Assembly (NCBI RefSeq): GCF_016901135.1
Contig: NZ_JAFEVL010000045.1
Coordinates: 62,001 to 126,000, forward strand
Direction: 5' to 3'
From: Martinezella lusitana
GTDB lineage: Bacteria; Pseudomonadota; Alphaproteobacteria; Rhizobiales; Rhizobiaceae
Length of the DNA: 64,000 nt
The translations under genes and the position numbers were made by a program. Below, in pieces: positions 33,941-42,935 of the stretch; the first letter of the stretch is position 1; every line of letters starts with the position of its first letter. The notes under the pieces were generated by a model. It saw only the letters and a program-made list of their open reading frames with translations, was not told the DNA's origin and ran no database searches.

Positions 33941-35341
33941 TCATATATCGCCGAAGGCCGCCAGGATGCGCACCCAGGATCGGATCCCCTTGTGAAAGCT
34001 CGAGAGATCGTATTTCTCGTTCGGGCTGTGGACGCGGTTGTCGAAGCGGGCAAAGCCGACCAATAGCGCATCGCAGCCAAGCCGCCGCTTGAACTCGCCG
34101 ATGATCGGGATCGATCCGCCGGTCCCCGCAAGCGCTGCCTCGCGCTGCCATTCCGTGGTCAATGCTTCGAGTGTCTTGCGCAGGAATGGGCTGTCGAGCG
34201 GCATCGTCGTTGCAGGTGCCATGCCATGGTCCTTGAAGCTGACAGAGCAGTCGGCGGGAATGCGAGCGCGTACATGCGCCTGGAATGCATCGCGGATGGC
34301 GACTGGATCCTGACCCTCGACGAGGCGAAAGGAGATCTTGGCGCTCGCCTTTGCCGGGATGACCGTCTTGAAGCCCGCGCTGGTGTAACCTCCTCTCATG
34401 CCGTTGATCTCGCAGCTCGGGCGCGCCCAGATCTGCTCGAGGATCGAGCGGTTCTTCTCGCCGGCGGGGATGCTGAGGCCGATATCGCGAAGGAAACCTT
34501 CTTCATCGAAGGGCAGGGCCTGCCATTGCTTGCGAACCGCATCCGGCAATTCCCGCGTGCCGTCATAAAAACCGGCGATGGCCACGCCGCCATCCGGCGT
34601 GCGCAGACTGGAAACGACATCGGCAAGGACTTGCAATGCATTGCGCGCGGCATTGCCGAACATGCCGGAGTGCAGATCGCGATCGGCGCAGGTCACCTCG
34701 ATTTCCTGACCGACCAGGCCGCGCAGCATGGTTGTGACGGCGGGCGTGTCATGGTCCCACATGTCGGTATCACAGACGAGAACCGTATCCGCGGCGAGCT
34801 CGGCTGCCGTCTTGTCGAGAAATGGAGCCAGGCTCGGGCTGCCTGCCTCTTCTTCGCCCTCGAACAGCATGCTGACCTGGATCGGTAGGGTGCCCGTCAC
34901 GGCTTTCCAGGCGCGGCAGGCTTCCACGAAGGTCAGCAGCTGTCCCTTGTCGTCCGACGCGCCGCGCGCGACGATGGCGGTGTCGCCGTTTTCGAGCGGC
35001 TGCAATACCGGTTCGAAGGGATCGGTGTTCCAGAGCGCCAGGGGATCGACGGGCTGCACATCGTAGTGGCCGTAAAAAAGCACGTGCGCCCCGGATGCCG
35101 CCTTGTCGTGAGCGACCACCATGGGATGGCCGGTAGTATCCCGGACGGACGCATCGAAGCCCATGGCCGTCAGGTCTGCGGAAAGCCATTCCGCGGCCCG
35201 GCGGCAATGATCGCCATAGGCAGGATCGGTTGAAATGCTGGGAATCCGGATAAGGTCGAAGAGCCGATCCAGGCTTTGATCAATCGTGCGGTCGACATGG
35301 GCAAGAACGGCATCGATCTGATCGGTGGCAGGCTTCGGCAT
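33941..35341 (-). CDS. M20-family dipeptidase
   Basis: A zinc-dependent peptidase of 466 residues. Metal ligands are visible in LFYGHYDVQPVDP (His), GASDDKGQ (bridging Asp) and EGEEEAGSPSL (catalytic Glu pair). The length and order of catalytic and dimerisation domains match CNDP/ArgE-like dipeptidases that split dipeptides or acylated amino acids. ATG 35341 begins a normal N terminus; the frame upstream to 35422 adds unrelated sequence. It is monocistronic as far as I can see. Confidence 0.9.
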   Translation of the reverse strand: MPKPATDQIDAVLAHVDRTIDQSLDRLFDLIRIPSISTDPAYGDHCRRAAEWLSADLTAMGFDASVRDTTGHPMVVAHDKAASGAHVLFYGHYDVQPVDPLALWNTDPFEPVLQPLENGDTAIVARGASDDKGQLLTFVEACRAWKAVTGTLPIQVSMLFEGEEEAGSPSLAPFLDKTAAELAADTVLVCDTDMWDHDTPAVTTMLRGLVGQEIEVTCADRDLHSGMFGNAARNALQVLADVVSSLRTPDGGVAIAGFYDGTRELPDAVRKQWQALPFDEEGFLRDIGLSIPAGEKNRSILEQIWARPSCEINGMRGGYTSAGFKTVIPAKASAKISFRLVEGQDPVAIRDAFQAHVRARIPADCSVSFKDHGMAPATTMPLDSPFLRKTLEALTTEWQREAALAGTGGSIPIIGEFKRRLGCDALLVGFARFDNRVHSPNEKYDLSSFHKGIRSWVRILAAFGDI

Positions 35342-35462
35342 GGGGGTCGTTTCCTGGCTGTGGGTTTCGCATCCTGCGGCAGGCAGGCAGCGGATCATGC
35401 AAGGAAACGGCTCGTGTTTCAAATCTTTAGCGTTGCCGCGCAGAGGTCATCGGCTATCGTCA

Positions 35463-36182
35463 TCAATGCTCGATGGCGCAGCTGTGATCCTGCACATCCT
35501 CGCCGCCCATGCCGGGTTTAGCGACGTCAGCCAGAACGATGAAGCCGGGGCCTTCGGCGAAGTTGGCGCCGACGACGACGAGATTGTGACCGCCCATGTC
35601 CTTTGCCGGGTCCTTCAGCGTCTTGGCAAGCGCCAGGAACGGGTTGAAGTCGCCCAGTGTTTCGCCCTTAACGCGGATCGCGGTGAACTGATGACCGGCA
35701 ATAGCATCCGGCAGCGGTGCCCAATCGGTCCCGACGCGATCGGCATCGGCCTTCAGGACAGCGCGGGCATCCGTGCTGAGGCAGTCGATGTGGATGTGAA
35801 GCTGGTTCTGCGAGCGGGCCTGCTGCGCATTGACGGCGAGGCTCAGACCGTCGCGGGGGATCGCATGCGGCAATCTGGAATCGACATCACCCTGCTCGCC
35901 CCAGGCATCGGCAAAGAAGTTGTGCGTCGCCGGATTGAGGAGATCGGGGCTTTCGATGCCGGTGATCTTGTCGGTGGGGATCAGAAGAAATTGCGCGATA
36001 CCATTCAGGTCCTTCAGCATCGCATAGTGCTCGGCGGTGTTTACCGAAAGGCACGGAGCGGTTTGCACCGCGCATCTGTCATGAACGATCTTCCACAGCA
36101 CATCCGAGTCGGCAAAGGCCGGAGCGAAAAGAAGGGGAAGGAATGAGGCGGCAAGAGCCGTGACGCGGCGAGGAGGTGTCAT
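35463..36182 (-). CDS. cdh: CDP-diacylglycerol diphosphatase
   Basis: A protein of 239 residues that hydrolyses CDP-diacylglycerol to CMP and phosphatidate. Residues 1-24 are a signal peptide or anchor (RRVTALAASFLPLLFAPAFA). The HIT-like motif NQLHIHIDCL holds the catalytic histidines, and the ALVND-like opening VLWKIVHDRCAV with AHYAML-like SVNTAEHYAML is typical for Cdh. It would act at the periplasmic face of the inner membrane. No phospholipid gene is next to it. Confidence 0.88.
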   Translation of the reverse strand: MTPPRRVTALAASFLPLLFAPAFADSDVLWKIVHDRCAVQTAPCLSVNTAEHYAMLKDLNGIAQFLLIPTDKITGIESPDLLNPATHNFFADAWGEQGDVDSRLPHAIPRDGLSLAVNAQQARSQNQLHIHIDCLSTDARAVLKADADRVGTDWAPLPDAIAGHQFTAIRVKGETLGDFNPFLALAKTLKDPAKDMGGHNLVVVGANFAEGPGFIVLADVAKPGMGGEDVQDHSCAIEH

Positions 36183-36420
36183 GGCAGGAAATTCCCTTGT
36201 TCAAACAGTGGGGCATTCTTCGAAATTGTGCAGGCTTAGCATGGACCTATGAGAGCGTTGTGACGGGTATAATTGCCGTAAACAGCTCGTCACGATCGCT
36301 CCATCTTGGCCGCTACGCAATGTTTTATGTCCTGATGTCGTTACCACGACATCAGATCGTCGGGCTATGTTTCTCTCGACAACAACCCGTCAGGGGCGGG
36401 GCAAAGGTGAGTGACTGAGC

Positions 36421-36684
36421 ATGTCCAATTTCCATGTTGCGATCATAGGCGCCGGGCTCGGCGGGCTGTGCCTGTCACTGGCATTGAGACGGGCCGGCGT
36501 TCCCTTCGATTTGTTCGAGCGCGATCCGGCACCGTCGGAGGCATGTTTTCAACGACAGCAGATGGTGACGGCGATTGGTGCCCATGAAGCAGGGATGCGG
36601 AAGCGCGCGGGCCGGGCGATCGAAATCTCGAGGTCGGGAGCGTCGACGCTCTTTGCATCCCATCAAGCGCGACGGATTGCTTAA
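36421..36684 (+). pseudogene. remnant of a FAD-dependent monooxygenase (N terminus only)
   Basis: Residues 1-40 read as an FAD-binding Rossmann start, IIGAGLGGLCLSLALRRAG then FDLFERDPAPSE, the standard beginning of a 400-residue monooxygenase. After that the sequence no longer resembles the family and stops at residue 87. The rest of the enzyme is missing, so this is probably the scar of a deletion. A good ribosome-binding site for the next gene lies just behind it. The 238 bases before it (36183-36420) show nothing recognisable. Confidence 0.6.
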
Positions 36685-36695
36685 GGAGATACCGC

Positions 36696-37103
36696 ATGCA
36701 TACCAAGGAAATCACGTTCAACATTCACGACGTCACCGCCTTCCCGATCGTCCGTCAACGCCCGGAGGCGCTCGTGCCCGGCTATGCCGCGCAATGGGAG
36801 CGTGAACTCGAGCGATTGCTCGGCCGGGCAACGCCGTTCGTCGTCATCCTCTCAGGCGGCTTGCCGGAGGAAACCCACGAGGACCGCAGGAGCAGGGGGA
36901 TTTGGCTGAAGCGCAACAAGGCCCTGCTCGCACTGGGCTGCAAGGCTGTGATCGGAATCGAACCCAATGTCGTCAGGCGCGCCGCACTGAAAGCTCAGGC
37001 GCTGCTGGCGGCCAAGGCATTTGGCACATCGATGGATGTCGTCGGCTCCGATGAGGAGGCTGTGGCGCTGGCGCAAACCATCCTGGACGCAGCGCAGGCC
37101 TGA
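36696..37103 (+). CDS. hypothetical protein
   Basis: A protein of 135 residues with no family that I recognise. It looks globular and alpha/beta, with strands such as TPFVVILSGG and CKAVIGIEP and a helical C terminus rich in alanine. A ribosome-binding site AAGGAG lies eight bases before ATG 36696. It directly follows the monooxygenase remnant, which may once have been its operon partner. Confidence 0.55.
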   Translation: MHTKEITFNIHDVTAFPIVRQRPEALVPGYAAQWERELERLLGRATPFVVILSGGLPEETHEDRRSRGIWLKRNKALLALGCKAVIGIEPNVVRRAALKAQALLAAKAFGTSMDVVGSDEEAVALAQTILDAAQA

Positions 37104-37139
37104 TCGCCGCGCCAGCCCGCGCGATCAGGCCTTGCCGCA

Positions 37140-38021
37140 TCAGGCAGATGCCTTGGCTTGGTTTGCATCGACGAGCTCGGCAATGACGCTTTCAAGCGCC
37201 GTAGTGCCCTTGATTGCCGATAGACCGCGGTCGTGAAACTCGATCCAGCCTTCATTGAAGCCATCGAGCATTCTGATCCGCGGCAAGGGGTTGTTCATGC
37301 CCTGAGCACGGAAGATCGGTTCCCAATCTTCACGCGGCACGATCTCCACCGACACCGGCCGTACCAGCACGTTCGAGAAGCTTCGAGCAAGATCATTCGG
37401 CGACACCCGGACAGGCCCTTCCAGCTCGACAACCCGCATCCCGCTCCACTTCTCGCGAAGAAGCGTGGCGGCAAGTTGCCCGACATCCCTGGTGGCGACC
37501 ATCGGGAATGCCTTGTCGGCCGGCTGCAGGAAGCTTCGGAGCACCCCTTCGTCGCGCGCGGCGGCGACATCCCAGAGCGCGTTCTCCATGAACCAGCCGG
37601 GTCTGAGGAACGTTACGGGCAGATCGATCGCCCCAAGCGCCTGTTCGAGCGGGGTGCGCTGGCTCAACAGGTTCTCGTGCGGTGCATCCGCACCGATGGT
37701 CGACAGGCAAACCACCCTTTTCGGCCGAGCCTCGGCCAAGGCCGCAACGATAGCCTCGATAACGCGCATTGCCTCGGGAAAGCCCGGTTCGGGATCGAAT
37801 TCGGATGGCGGCAGAATGAAGACTGCCTCGGCACCCCGGAAGGCGGCGGAAAGACGTGTCGCATCGTCCATGTCGGCAATGGCGATGTCGCAGCCTTGGG
37901 CTTTCCATTCCGCTGCCTTGGCCTCGTTGCGCAGAACGGCACGAACGGCGAGTTTGTCAGCGAGCAGGCTGCGTGCAACTGCGCCGCCCACCTGGCCGGT
38001 AATTCCGGTGATCGCATACAT
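37140..38021 (-). CDS. NmrA-like NAD(P)H-binding protein
   Basis: A protein of 293 residues of the atypical SDR/NmrA group. The nucleotide-binding start MYAITGITGQVGGAVARSLL has the G-x-x-G-x-x-G pattern, and DMDDATRLSAAFRGAEAVFI is the usual next segment. Members are quinone oxidoreductase-like enzymes or redox sensors. ATG 38021 has AGGAG at eight bases; the long open frame to 38387 runs through the divergent LysR gene and is not real. The divergent LysR protein at 38178 is the likely regulator. Confidence 0.9.
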   Translation of the reverse strand: MYAITGITGQVGGAVARSLLADKLAVRAVLRNEAKAAEWKAQGCDIAIADMDDATRLSAAFRGAEAVFILPPSEFDPEPGFPEAMRVIEAIVAALAEARPKRVVCLSTIGADAPHENLLSQRTPLEQALGAIDLPVTFLRPGWFMENALWDVAAARDEGVLRSFLQPADKAFPMVATRDVGQLAATLLREKWSGMRVVELEGPVRVSPNDLARSFSNVLVRPVSVEIVPREDWEPIFRAQGMNNPLPRIRMLDGFNEGWIEFHDRGLSAIKGTTALESVIAELVDANQAKASA

Positions 38022-38177
38022 GGTGCTTCTCCTAAAGATCGGTAGGGGTCGACCACGGTTGTAACCCAGGGCATGACGTGATTCACGCGCATTAAGATCA
38101 GTGCTATGATGATATTCAGTCACTGTAAGCGCCTTGCGACTACGGGGAGCAGGATGCGGTGAAAGGAATGATATCGG

Positions 38178-39080
38178 ATGGCTTTCGATACGCGGCTTCT
38201 GACCGGCATCGGCGTCCTCGCAGCGGTGACCGAAGCGGGAAACTTCGCGCGCGCCGCCGAGATCCTCGGCCTGACGCCATCGGGCGTGAGCCGGGCCGTA
38301 GCGCGGCTGGAGGCGCGGGTGGGCGTGCGCCTCTTCGATCGCAATCCCCGCGAGGTCAGCCTTACCGAAGAGGGACGGCGCTTTCACGAGCGGGTCATGC
38401 CGCTCTTGACCGGCCTGGATGAGGCTGCCGCCGAGGCGGCAGGCGCCGCTGCAGTCGTAAGCGGCCGGTTACGCGTATCGGTGGACCCATGGTTTGCGCG
38501 CATGGCGCTTGCCTCCGAGCTGCACCGGTTCCTGAGCCGCTATCCGCTGCTGTCGGTGGATTTCTCGACCAGCAACTACCGCGAGGAGATGATGGCGAGT
38601 GTCGATGTGGCGGTGCGCTTCGGGCCGCCGGACGCCTCGTCGCTCATCGCGCGCAAACTGCTGGAAACCCGGGTCGTGACGGTTGCTTCGCCGGCCTATC
38701 TCGAAAGGCAGGGCGAACCGCGCTCGCCGCACGATCTCGTTCATCACGAGGCGCTTCTCTTCCGCGATCCGCAAACCGGCCTTCCCTTTCCTTGGGAGTT
38801 CCAGCGAGGAGGCGAGGTTGTCGAGATCAGGCTTCGCAGCCGCCTGGTGTTGGACGACCCTTCGGTCGCCATTTCCGCATGCCTGGCGGGCAACGGCATC
38901 TTTCAAAGTCTCGCGATCGGCCTGGCGCCCTTCCTGTCACGGGGCGAACTCGTACCGATCCTGTCTGAATGGTCAGAAGAGCTCTTTCCGCTCTATGCCT
39001 ATCACCCCTCGCGCCATCTTCCGCCGGCGAAGGTCAGGGCTTTTCTGGATTTCGTGCAGGAAGTGGCTGCCGGATTGTGA
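38178..39080 (+). CDS. LysR-family transcriptional regulator
   Basis: A protein of 300 residues. The N-terminal HTH reads TGIGVLAAVTEAGNFARAAE then ILGLTPSGVSRAVARLEARV, followed by a LysR effector domain (about 90-295) with the YPLLSVDFSTSNYREEM segment. It is divergent from the NmrA-like gene, with 156 bases between starts, and probably controls it. Its 3' end faces the MHS-type transporter. Confidence 0.9.
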   Translation: MAFDTRLLTGIGVLAAVTEAGNFARAAEILGLTPSGVSRAVARLEARVGVRLFDRNPREVSLTEEGRRFHERVMPLLTGLDEAAAEAAGAAAVVSGRLRVSVDPWFARMALASELHRFLSRYPLLSVDFSTSNYREEMMASVDVAVRFGPPDASSLIARKLLETRVVTVASPAYLERQGEPRSPHDLVHHEALLFRDPQTGLPFPWEFQRGGEVVEIRLRSRLVLDDPSVAISACLAGNGIFQSLAIGLAPFLSRGELVPILSEWSEELFPLYAYHPSRHLPPAKVRAFLDFVQEVAAGL

Positions 39081-39240
39081 TCCTTTCCAGTATGCGCAGA
39101 CGTCGTTACAGACTCGCTTCATGCCGAAATTGAACCGGTGATATCCTCTATCTGCTCCCGCAGCCAGATAGCGGCCGTCGGCCTACTGGCGATTTCAAAA
39201 TGTGTGTGGGCCGCCCGGCAGCGGTCAGGAAGGAATACGA

Positions 39241-39275
39241 AGAAGGCCCGGCTTGGGGTGTAGGCCGGGCCTTCT
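39241..39275 (-). terminator. 12-bp perfect hairpin after the MHS-type transporter
   Basis: AGAAGGCCCGGC and GCCGGGCCTTCT pair perfectly with an 11-base loop, about 20 bases beyond the transporter stop on the minus strand and between convergent genes. A weakly T-rich stretch follows, so it probably ends transcription. Confidence 0.65.
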
Positions 39276-39294
39276 GCTATCGCTCTCTGTGCCG

Positions 39295-41178
39295 CTACTT
39301 GATGGCGTTGAGATCGACACCCTTGGTTTCGCGAATAAAGATAACGCCGATGACCAAGGTCATCGCGGCGATCGCGATCGGATACCATAGCCCATAATAG
39401 ATATCGCCCTTAGCCGCGCTCATCGCAAAGACCGTTGCCGGAAGCAGGCCGCCGAACCAGCCGTTGCCGATATGATAGGGCAAGGACATGCCGGTATAGC
39501 GGATGCGGGTCGGGAACATCTCCACCAGGATTGCGGCGATCGGGCCGTAGACCATGGTCACGTAGATGACGAGAACGGTCAGAATGGCGATGGTCAGCGG
39601 CCAGTTGATTGCCGAGGGATCGGCGACCATCTTGAAGGCACCGCCATTGGGTACGGTATAGACCGGCATCTCGGTTGCGCCGGCGGCCTGGTCCGCCGTC
39701 AGAAGCTTCGCCTTGACGAGATCGGCAACGGGCGTGACGGTCTTGTCGCCAGCCCGAACCGTTGCCGCATTGAGCCCGAGTTCGGGGTTTGCGGCAATGA
39801 AGCCATCGAGCTTGGCATCCGGCACCTTGGCGGGATCGCGTGCCAGCGGGAAACCGGCCTTCTGCAGGGCGAGGTTCATATCATGAGTGAATGAGGCACT
39901 CTTGGCCGTCGCACTGGCCCCGGCTGCGGTGGCATCATAAGATGCCACAGTCGCGTCACCGATCTTGATGGTTGCGGGTTGCCCGGCCGGCCCATCGGCA
40001 ACCGTATAGGGAACCGATGACTTCGACAGGAAAGACGTGGCGATATCGCACGAATTGTTGAACTTGGCCGTCCCGACCGGATTGAACTGGAAGGTGCAAT
40101 CGCCGGGGGCGGCCGTCACGATGGCCCGGACGGTTTGTTCAGCTTGGGCGAGCGCCGGATTTGCGGCGTGAGTCAATGCTTTGAACAGCGGGAAATAGGT
40201 CAGGATCGCTAGAGCAAGACCTGCCATGATGATCGGCTTGCGGCCGATCTTATCGGACAGCCAGCCGAACACCACGAAGAAGCCGCTGCCGATCAGCAGG
40301 GCAATCGCGATCATGATATTGACCGACTGGCCGTCGACCTTCAGTACGTTCTGCAGGAAGAACAGCGAGTAGAACTGGCCTGCATACCAGACGACTGCCT
40401 GACCGGCGGTGAGACCGAACAGGGCAAGCAAGGCAATCCGGGCATTCTTCCATTGTCCGAAGGCTTCCGTCAGTGGCGCCTTGGAGCCCTTGCCCTCCTC
40501 TTTCATCTTCTTGAAAGCTGGCGATTCACTGAGAGATAGCCGGATCCAGACGGAAATGCCGAGGAGGATGAAGGACAGGATGAAGGGAATACGCCATCCC
40601 CAGGCGGCAAACGCGTCCTTGCCGAGCCAATTCTGCACCACCAGGATCACGATGAGCGACAGGAAGAGCCCGAGCGTTGCCGTGGTCTGGATCCATGATG
40701 TGTAAAAGCCGCGCCGGTCATTGGGGGCATGTTCGGCGACATAGGTCGCCGCACCACCATATTCGCCGCCGAGCGCCAGGCCCTGCAGCATGCGCAGCGC
40801 AATCAGAATGACCGGGGCAGCGACACCCCAACTGGCCGAGCCAGGCAGGATACCGACCAGGAAGGTCGAGAGGCCCATGATGAGGATGGTGACCAGGAAG
40901 GTATATTTGCGGCCGACGAGATCGCCGATCCGCCCGAAGACCAAGGCGCCGAACGGCCGGACGAGGAACCCTGCGGCGAAAGCGAGCAAGGCAAAGATGT
41001 TGCGGGTTGCCTCCGGATAGTCACTGAAGAAGGCGGCGCCGATGAAGGCGGCCAAGGACCCATAGAGATAGAAGTCGTACCATTCGAACACTGTGCCGAG
41101 CGAAGAGGCGAAGATGACCTTCTTCTCTTCCCTGGTCATGCCTCGACCAGTCGTCTCAGCCACGGATGTGGTTGCCAT
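39295..41178 (-). CDS. MHS-family MFS transporter with a large internal insertion
   Basis: A protein of 627 residues, compared with about 430-450 for typical MHS (metabolite:proton symporter) carriers. The N-terminal half is standard: SSLGTVFEWYDFYLYG, then GRIGDLVGRKYTF and GGEYGGAATYVAEH. Between the helix ending near residue 335 and the helix starting near 525 lies an extra domain of about 190 residues. It is Ala/Thr-rich with two cysteines (GDCTFQFN and NNSCDIA) and is predicted to be outside the membrane. The carrier then resumes with VEMFPTRIRYTGMSLPYHIG. The substrate is probably an organic acid or similar metabolite. Confidence 0.88.
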   Translation of the reverse strand: MATTSVAETTGRGMTREEKKVIFASSLGTVFEWYDFYLYGSLAAFIGAAFFSDYPEATRNIFALLAFAAGFLVRPFGALVFGRIGDLVGRKYTFLVTILIMGLSTFLVGILPGSASWGVAAPVILIALRMLQGLALGGEYGGAATYVAEHAPNDRRGFYTSWIQTTATLGLFLSLIVILVVQNWLGKDAFAAWGWRIPFILSFILLGISVWIRLSLSESPAFKKMKEEGKGSKAPLTEAFGQWKNARIALLALFGLTAGQAVVWYAGQFYSLFFLQNVLKVDGQSVNIMIAIALLIGSGFFVVFGWLSDKIGRKPIIMAGLALAILTYFPLFKALTHAANPALAQAEQTVRAIVTAAPGDCTFQFNPVGTAKFNNSCDIATSFLSKSSVPYTVADGPAGQPATIKIGDATVASYDATAAGASATAKSASFTHDMNLALQKAGFPLARDPAKVPDAKLDGFIAANPELGLNAATVRAGDKTVTPVADLVKAKLLTADQAAGATEMPVYTVPNGGAFKMVADPSAINWPLTIAILTVLVIYVTMVYGPIAAILVEMFPTRIRYTGMSLPYHIGNGWFGGLLPATVFAMSAAKGDIYYGLWYPIAIAAMTLVIGVIFIRETKGVDLNAIK

Positions 41179-41671
41179 TACTCAATCCTCCCAATTGCAC
41201 CAGGGACATAGTCAAAAGACCTGTCTCATGTCCCCCATGATGACATTACGCAGGACCTTCCAGCCGGCTCGCGGCGGAAAGTCGCGCCAGTGGGTGCTCT
41301 CCGGATTTCCTCCCCCAGGAGAGCACGCACCTGATGCATTTGCGAGTGTTGGCTAAAAATTGAAAATTGCAATGCCTGCAACCTCTGTCGCTTATGGAAA
41401 ACTGTGCGTAAGGCATCGGGAAATGCGCTGAATTGTGTAGCAAATGCCGTCAACCCGCTCAGAGACTATGAGATTGCCGGGATCGCGCCAGAAGCGGCGC
41501 ACTTTCTGAATGACAGACCGATCAGGTGTGCAATTGGCTCATCATCAAAGCCGATAAGCTCGGAGCCATAGCCGATCAGTGCTGCGGAATAGCAGAGTTC
41601 TGGCGCAGTCTTACTCAGCCAGGGCCGAACGATATCGTTATAGAAACCGCGTGATAACTCGATCCCCTGCA
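41179..41671. other. intergenic stretch with one inverted repeat
   Basis: No gene-like frame is visible except the decayed DUF4037 fragment at the right end. GTGCTCTCC (41294-41302) and GGAGAGCAC (41318-41326) form a 9-bp inverted repeat about 120 bases upstream of the MHS-type transporter start. It could be an operator or leader hairpin for that gene. Confidence 0.4.
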
Positions 41672-41672
41672 T
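41466..41672 (-). pseudogene. N-terminal remnant of a DUF4037-type protein
   Basis: The first 45 residues (GIELSRGFYNDIVRPWL, then CYSAALIGYGSELIGFDDE) resemble the conserved start of DUF4037 nucleotidyltransferase-like proteins, in which G-Y-G-S-x-x-x-G-x-D-D belongs to the active-site region. After that the sequence diverges and ends at about residue 68, while full proteins have 300 or more residues. This is probably a truncated gene. The match is from memory of the family pattern. Confidence 0.5.
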
Positions 41673-41925
41673 GACTTCCCCCCGTGGTCTTAATACCATC
41701 ACGATTGGAACACAGCCGCCTCAAAGGGCCAACAGAATATAGCCGGTGCATAATTCAAGAATCTTGCACCGCTTTTCTGGCTCTGCAATTACAATAGCTT
41801 CAACGGTTCGAAAGTCAGGCGCAGTTCAGTGGCCGCTTCGGGTCGACAGGTGACTGCGCCCTCGACTGGAATGCGCCAAAGGCGGATACCACAGGTCGCC
41901 CCCCAAGCGGGGACTGAGGTCTGTC

Positions 41926-42144
41926 ATGGACCAGCTTTCTTCTCGCGGTATAATGGCTATCGTCGGCTCGATCGTGTTTCTCGCCGCCGCGCCGGGCATG
42001 TTTGGCGTCTTCATCCCGTGGTACACGACCGGGTGGCACATGTACGGGCCGCTGCTCGGTTTGAGAGGGCGCGCTGGCTGGGCGGCTGCCTCGAACGGCC
42101 TCCACAGGCGGCCATCACGAATTTCGGTTTGGAGGGATAGGTGA
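41926..42144 (+). pseudogene. possible remnant of an isoprenylcysteine carboxyl methyltransferase-like gene
   Basis: Residues 9-40 form one hydrophobic segment and a short W-rich stretch (IVGSIVFLAAAPGMFGVFIP, then YTTGWHMYGPLLGLR) like the N terminus of small ICMT-family membrane proteins. After about residue 47 the frame becomes arginine-rich and ends at 72, without the catalytic C-terminal half. It lies beside another truncated gene, so the area looks like a deletion scar. Confidence 0.4.
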
Positions 42145-42935
42145 TGGCTGAAAAAGCAGCATTGAATTTCGCAGACTTCTATGATGCCGAACTTGCTCGC
42201 CACAACGCGCATTTTCGGGTCGCCGCCGCGGTTGGGCGATCTGATTGTGTGCTCGATATTGGTTGCGGCGGCGGACAAACCACACGTGACGCCGCTCGTG
42301 CTGCTGAAACAGGACGAGCGCACGGAATCGACCTGTCCGTCGCGATGCTGGAGATTGCCCGTCGGCGCAGCGCCGAGGAGGGGTTACCCAATGCTACATT
42401 CGAAGTGGCGGATGCACAGAACTATTTCTTCGCAGAAGGAGAATTCGACCTTTGCATCAGTCGATTTGGCGTCATGTTCTTCGCCGATCCGGCGGCGGCT
42501 TTCGCCAACATCGCCAACGCCGTACGGCCGGGTGGGCGTTTCGTCTTCATGGTCTGGCAGGGCGGAGACCGCAATGAGTGGGCTACGGCCATACATGAGG
42601 CGCTTAACCTGGATTCAACCGGTCCGATTGCGGTCAGCAAAGCCTTTTCGCTGAGCGAACCCTCGGTGACGTCCGGACTGCTCGAAACGGCCGGGTTCAC
42701 TGCCATCGAGTTTAGTGAAATCAACGAGCCTGTGTTCTACGGTCTGGATCCTGAGACTGCATTGGCGACTGTTCAGACATTTGAAAATGTCGAGAAGGCT
42801 CTCAGTCGCCCCGCCACGACGGCCGAAATACGGGCGCGGCTGCTCGACATGCTGGAGGCGCACCAGACGCCCCGCGGAGTTCAGTTCGATTCGCGCGCGT
42901 GGCTGATCACCGGTCGCCGGTACGGCGACAGGTAA
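42144..42935 (+). CDS. class I SAM-dependent methyltransferase
   Basis: A protein of 263 residues. Motif I is VLDIGCGGGQTTRDAARA, and later segments include GIDLSVAMLEIARRR and a hydrophobic strand before LCISRFGVMFFADP. It belongs to the UbiE/COQ5-like group of small-molecule methyltransferases; the substrate is unknown. ATG 42144 follows GGAGGG at about eight bases; GTG 42141 is an alternative. The stop overlaps the start of the kinase-like gene (TAATG), so they are translated together. Confidence 0.88.
   Translation: MAEKAALNFADFYDAELARHNAHFRVAAAVGRSDCVLDIGCGGGQTTRDAARAAETGRAHGIDLSVAMLEIARRRSAEEGLPNATFEVADAQNYFFAEGEFDLCISRFGVMFFADPAAAFANIANAVRPGGRFVFMVWQGGDRNEWATAIHEALNLDSTGPIAVSKAFSLSEPSVTSGLLETAGFTAIEFSEINEPVFYGLDPETALATVQTFENVEKALSRPATTAEIRARLLDMLEAHQTPRGVQFDSRAWLITGRRYGDR

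Noticed and set aside
36183..36420. Possible small gene or RNA between cdh and the monooxygenase remnant
   Set aside because: The short frame from 36176 has no ribosome-binding site and no plausible composition, and I saw no stable stem with a terminator.
39147..39176. CTATCTG...CAGATAG stem as the terminator of the LysR gene
   Set aside because: The stem is only 7 bp around a ten-base-plus loop and has no T-run. The stronger 12-bp hairpin at 39241-39275 is the better transcript end in this gap.
41829..42140. 103-codon frame on the plus strand in the remnant area
   Set aside because: It is Arg-rich, overlaps the hydrophobic ICMT-like fragment in another frame and has no ribosome-binding site.
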